Assembly: GCA_043747875.1 (NCBI GenBank)
Contig: JAYTOI010000029.1
Location: 23,047-87,046, forward strand
From: CADEED01 sp043747875
GTDB lineage: Bacteria > Pseudomonadota > Gammaproteobacteria > Steroidobacterales > Steroidobacteraceae
Length of the DNA stretch: 64,000 nucleotides
Direction: 5' to 3'
Part shown: one piece after another, positions 61,915-64,000 of the stretch
Position numbering within the stretch: position 1 is the stretch's first letter
Layout of the letters: the number at the start of each line of letters is the position of its first letter
Program-made: the position numbers and the translations under genes
Notes under the pieces: model-generated
Told to the model about the DNA's origin: nothing
Databases searched by the model: none
What the model saw: only the letters and a program-made list of their open reading frames with translations

Positions 61915-62076
61915 GAACGCTGGGTGACATTGGGCCAAGCCGAGAACGCAACGCTGCTCGTCGTGGTCCATACGTTCGAGCAGTTGAGTGACACAGAAGC
62001 GCGCGTGCGCATCATCTCGGCCCGCAAGGCCACCACGCGCGAACGCGAGCAGTACGAGAGCGGCCAGGGCCGCTAA
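61915..62076 (+). pseudogene. BrnT toxin C-terminal remnant
   Basis: ERWVTLG, LLVVVHT and RIISARKATTREREQYE match the C-terminal half of BrnT RNase toxins. The N-terminal half with its WD..K..N..KHGV motif is absent, so the toxin is probably dead. The BrnA antitoxin gene follows. Confidence 0.75.
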
Positions 62077-62087
62077 CAGGTGAACCC

Positions 62088-62288
62088 ATGAAGGACGAGT
62101 ACGATTTCTCCAACGCCACGCGCGGCAAGTTCTTCCGTAAGGACGCCGTGCTCGATCGACCCGTGTACCTGGACGCCCCCGTGCGCGACTACTTGACCGC
62201 GCGCGCCAAGGCCAAGGGCATTGAGGTCAACGAGCTCGTCAACGATCTCCTGAAGCGCGATATCGATCTGATCGAAGCGGCGAAGTAG
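62088..62288 (+). CDS. brnA: BrnA-type antitoxin
   Basis: The 66-residue protein has AGGTGA before the ATG. MKDEYDFSNATRGKFF and VYLDAPVRDYLTARAKAKGIEVNELVNDLLKRDI match BrnA, a ribbon-helix-helix antitoxin that represses the brnTA operon. It is intact although the toxin gene before it is truncated. Confidence 0.85.
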   Translation: MKDEYDFSNATRGKFFRKDAVLDRPVYLDAPVRDYLTARAKAKGIEVNELVNDLLKRDIDLIEAAK

Positions 62289-62298
62289 GCCGGCATCA

Positions 62299-62652
62299 AT
62301 GACCCAACCGCTCCCCCTCGACACCGTGATGAGTGAGTTCTCCGAGGATTCGGAGGCCTGGGTGTTGCAGTCAAAACGACGCGGCACGTACCTCACGATC
62401 CCCGACGATCGGTTCCCCGGCCGTCACCCCGTGAGGTTCTTCTTGAGTCGCGAGGATGCCCAGCGCTTGCTCACTGAAGTGCTCAAGGTGAACCCCGCAC
62501 TCGCCGGCGAGCAGATCACGCCGGTGTCGGTGAAGCTCCTCAAAGCCCTGCGCTCACTCGCCGCCGACAAGACCCCCGGCCACGCCGACAGTTTCGTCGT
62601 GCACTCCCCGAACGAAGTGTTCGAGTTCCTCCAGCAGCAACGCCCGCACTGA
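62299..62652 (+). CDS. Uncharacterised small protein
   Basis: The 117-residue protein starts 10 bp after brnA. It has a mix of helix and strand (EAWVLQSKRRGTYLTIPD, FFLSREDAQRLLTEVLKV, SPNEVFEFLQQQ) and no signal. The spacing suggests it is co-transcribed with brnA. No family recognised. Confidence 0.65.
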   Translation: MTQPLPLDTVMSEFSEDSEAWVLQSKRRGTYLTIPDDRFPGRHPVRFFLSREDAQRLLTEVLKVNPALAGEQITPVSVKLLKALRSLAADKTPGHADSFVVHSPNEVFEFLQQQRPH

Positions 62653-63109
62653 CACGCCGACCCGCAAGCGTTGGCCCACAATGGGCCACAACAGCAAGCG
62701 CGAGGCTATCCTGCATCGCCTCCGGCATCGCCTCCGGAACGCCGCGCCAATCGCCTCAGCCGCACGCCTAAAATCGTGCCCGACCGGGGTCGGACAAAAA
62801 AACGAGGATGTCCGACAGTCAAAAACGAGATGCACCAAGTAGTTAGCAACTCCGTGTCGGACAGCATGGCATGCATCAGGTGTGTAGGGACTCGATCCAG
62901 CGGCTAAGACGACCAAGTTCCTTGTCGGGCAGCTTTGGCAGGCGCGCATTTGCCCACGGCTCCGCGCCACGTCGCCTTCAGCTTTGCATGCACCGCGCAG
63001 CTATTTTTGAAGGCGGATCGGAGGCAGCTCGTCGTCAAGATTGATGGCGCCGTGCATTCACAGCGCCATCATCTTTGCCTTCGGATTTACGAGCCCGACC
63101 AGGCCACGA
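62653..63109. other. Intergenic region
   Basis: No gene is supportable. A small hairpin (TGGCCCA-CAA-TGGGCCA, 62672-62688) follows the gene ending at 62652 but has no T-run. Confidence 0.45.
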
Positions 63110-63325
63110 TCAGGGTTGCAGGTCTTTGGCTTTCTGCTCGCGCCACTTCTTTCTGACCAGCAGCATGCGCTGAACCACGTAGATTCCCATGAAGACAAAA
63201 CCCAGGACCACCGCCCAGCGATGTCTCGGATTCGATTGTGTCGATTCCAAGTCGATGGATGCCAAGTACCCGAACGGTATTAGCGCCAAGATGAAGAACA
63301 GATGTCGTCGAAGGAACTCCATCAC
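63110..63325 (-). CDS. Small two-helix membrane protein after the RHS gene
   Basis: The 71-residue protein has two membrane helices (FFILALIPFGYLASI and WAVVLGFVFMGIYVVQRMLL) and a basic tail. Its start overlaps the RHS stop by 4 bp (ATGA). Genes in this place often encode immunity to the RHS C-terminal toxin, so that is a reasonable inference. Confidence 0.72.
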   Translation of the reverse strand: MMEFLRRHLFFILALIPFGYLASIDLESTQSNPRHRWAVVLGFVFMGIYVVQRMLLVRKKWREQKAKDLQP

Positions 63326-63969
63326 TTCGCTCCTGTGCTGCTGGGATCACAACTCGGCATGTCGCACTTAACATCCGTCCAGCAAAAGTCAAAGCCCAGC
63401 ACGGCACCCCAACCACCGCCGCCTTTGCCTTTCGCGATGCCTGCGTCCGACACGCCTCCATCTCCGAGACCGATCGATCCTTGGCCACCAGCGGATGGTC
63501 CAAACCCTATGTCACCGCCACCGCCCATGCCAAAGCCTCCGAGTTTCTCGCCGCCACCGTCTACCAACCCGCCGCCCACGTAACCTCCGCCACCAACAAA
63601 CAAGCCTGGGCCGAGACGTAGGCAGATCGTGATTGTTCGGCAAACTTGTCCATTGCTCACGAACTGAAAGCCGTAAGAGACATTGGCCCCCGCGATGATC
63701 ACGTGGAAGGAGCCTTGGACACCACCTCCGACATAGGCACCACCTGGACCCGCTGTCCTCGGACGTCCCCCATACACGCCAGGGCCTTTACCACCCATCA
63801 GTCCCCAGCGATCGATTCTGCTAACCGGATCTCCATCGGCATACACGTAAGTGTTCGGCCCGCCGCGCAGACCGATCGGATCTGACTGCGCGTACCTACC
63901 TACCGCCGGATCGTAGTCTCTGAAGTAGTTGTAGTGTGCTCGGCCCGACGCGCGTCGTCGTACCGACAC
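63322..63969 (-). CDS. RHS-repeat protein, C-terminal part
   Basis: The frame contains the RHS core end: YNYFRDYDPAVGRYAQSDPIGLRGGPNTYVYADGDPVSRIDRWGL. The variable C-terminal part is Gly-rich with four late Cys residues. Before YNYF the sequence no longer matches RHS proteins, so the gene is either broken or continues out of frame beyond the window end. The GTG at 63969 is only the first possible start. Confidence 0.8.
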   Translation of the reverse strand: MSVRRRASGRAHYNYFRDYDPAVGRYAQSDPIGLRGGPNTYVYADGDPVSRIDRWGLMGGKGPGVYGGRPRTAGPGGAYVGGGVQGSFHVIIAGANVSYGFQFVSNGQVCRTITICLRLGPGLFVGGGGYVGGGLVDGGGEKLGGFGMGGGGDIGFGPSAGGQGSIGLGDGGVSDAGIAKGKGGGGWGAVLGFDFCWTDVKCDMPSCDPSSTGAK

Positions 63970-64000
63970 GCGTTTTCTCCAGCGCGTTCGCCTAGTTAGA

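Noticed and set aside
61665..62036. 123-residue minus-strand frame over the BrnT remnant
   Set aside because: It overlaps recognisable BrnT sequence on the other strand and has no known match or ribosome binding site. It is kept only as a remark in the region entry.

Overview
The window is high-GC bacterial DNA with dense coding on both strands, many 4-bp ATGA stop/start overlaps and no rRNA, tRNA or CRISPR that I can support. The gene set (YgiQ-type radical SAM protein, HscC-type Hsp70, a UPF0149 remnant, a lipase-foldase-like protein, CadC-type regulators, a VPLPG-CTERM protein, LytS/LytR pair) fits a free-living gammaproteobacterium, perhaps of the Steroidobacterales/Nevskiales/Xanthomonadales kind. 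That placement is an inference from gene content and not a search result.

Layout. 1-5.4 kb: a membrane anti-sigma-like protein cut by the window edge, a TPR-CHAT lipoprotein and a trypsin-like protease form one overlapping operon that meets a lipoprotein gene head-on. 5.9-16 kb: a minus-strand block of exported proteins (a CHRD/VPLPG-CTERM protein, a secreted protein, a 1214-residue haem c/von Willebrand D protein) and a second TPR-CHAT lipoprotein. 16.1-19.7 kb: a BlaI repressor, an M56 metalloprotease whose C-terminal half is an array of 28-residue repeats, and a secreted protein made of the same repeats, closed by a strong terminator. 19.8-28.8 kb: a lone RsbRD-type histidine kinase, a RIO kinase, a VapBC pair, a LytS/LytR system, a DUF1800/DUF1501 pair and a short membrane-anchored winged-helix protein. 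29-30.5 kb: a second VapBC pair followed by decayed DNA. 30.5-32.1 kb: a lipase-foldase-like protein and a PET-hydrolase-like polyesterase. 32.3-38.9 kb: one minus-strand operon of a third TPR-CHAT lipoprotein, an ECF sigma factor, its anti-sigma factor and two HEAT-repeat exported proteins. 38.9-48.9 kb: a YCII protein, a frameshifted ygiQ gene with a stray piece of ygiQ nearby, an unusual FAD-linked oxidase with a YbaB-like partner, a GFA protein, a membrane protein and an S9 peptidase. 49-58.8 kb: HscC with a J-like partner, a DUF2157/DUF4401/GDYXXLXY membrane operon, a lactonase-fold protein and a hydrolase separated by a 38-bp perfect inverted repeat, a DUF167 protein and a protein with an ALNPQPLPP motif. 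58.9-64 kb: a CadC/TolB/TPR regulator, a 61-residue repeat peptide, a BrnA antitoxin with a broken BrnT, and the 3' end of an RHS gene with a small membrane protein.

The strongest candidate for an undescribed system is the set of three TPR-CHAT proteins. All three have a lipoprotein signal and an intact His/Cys dyad, so they should act in the periplasm and not in the cytosol where most studied CHAT proteases work. One is coupled to a trypsin-like serine protease, one to an ECF sigma/anti-sigma pair and HEAT proteins, and one stands alone as an 81% identical (C-terminal 149 residues, counted by eye) copy of the sigma-linked one. A regulated envelope protease cascade is the simplest reading, and it is inference.
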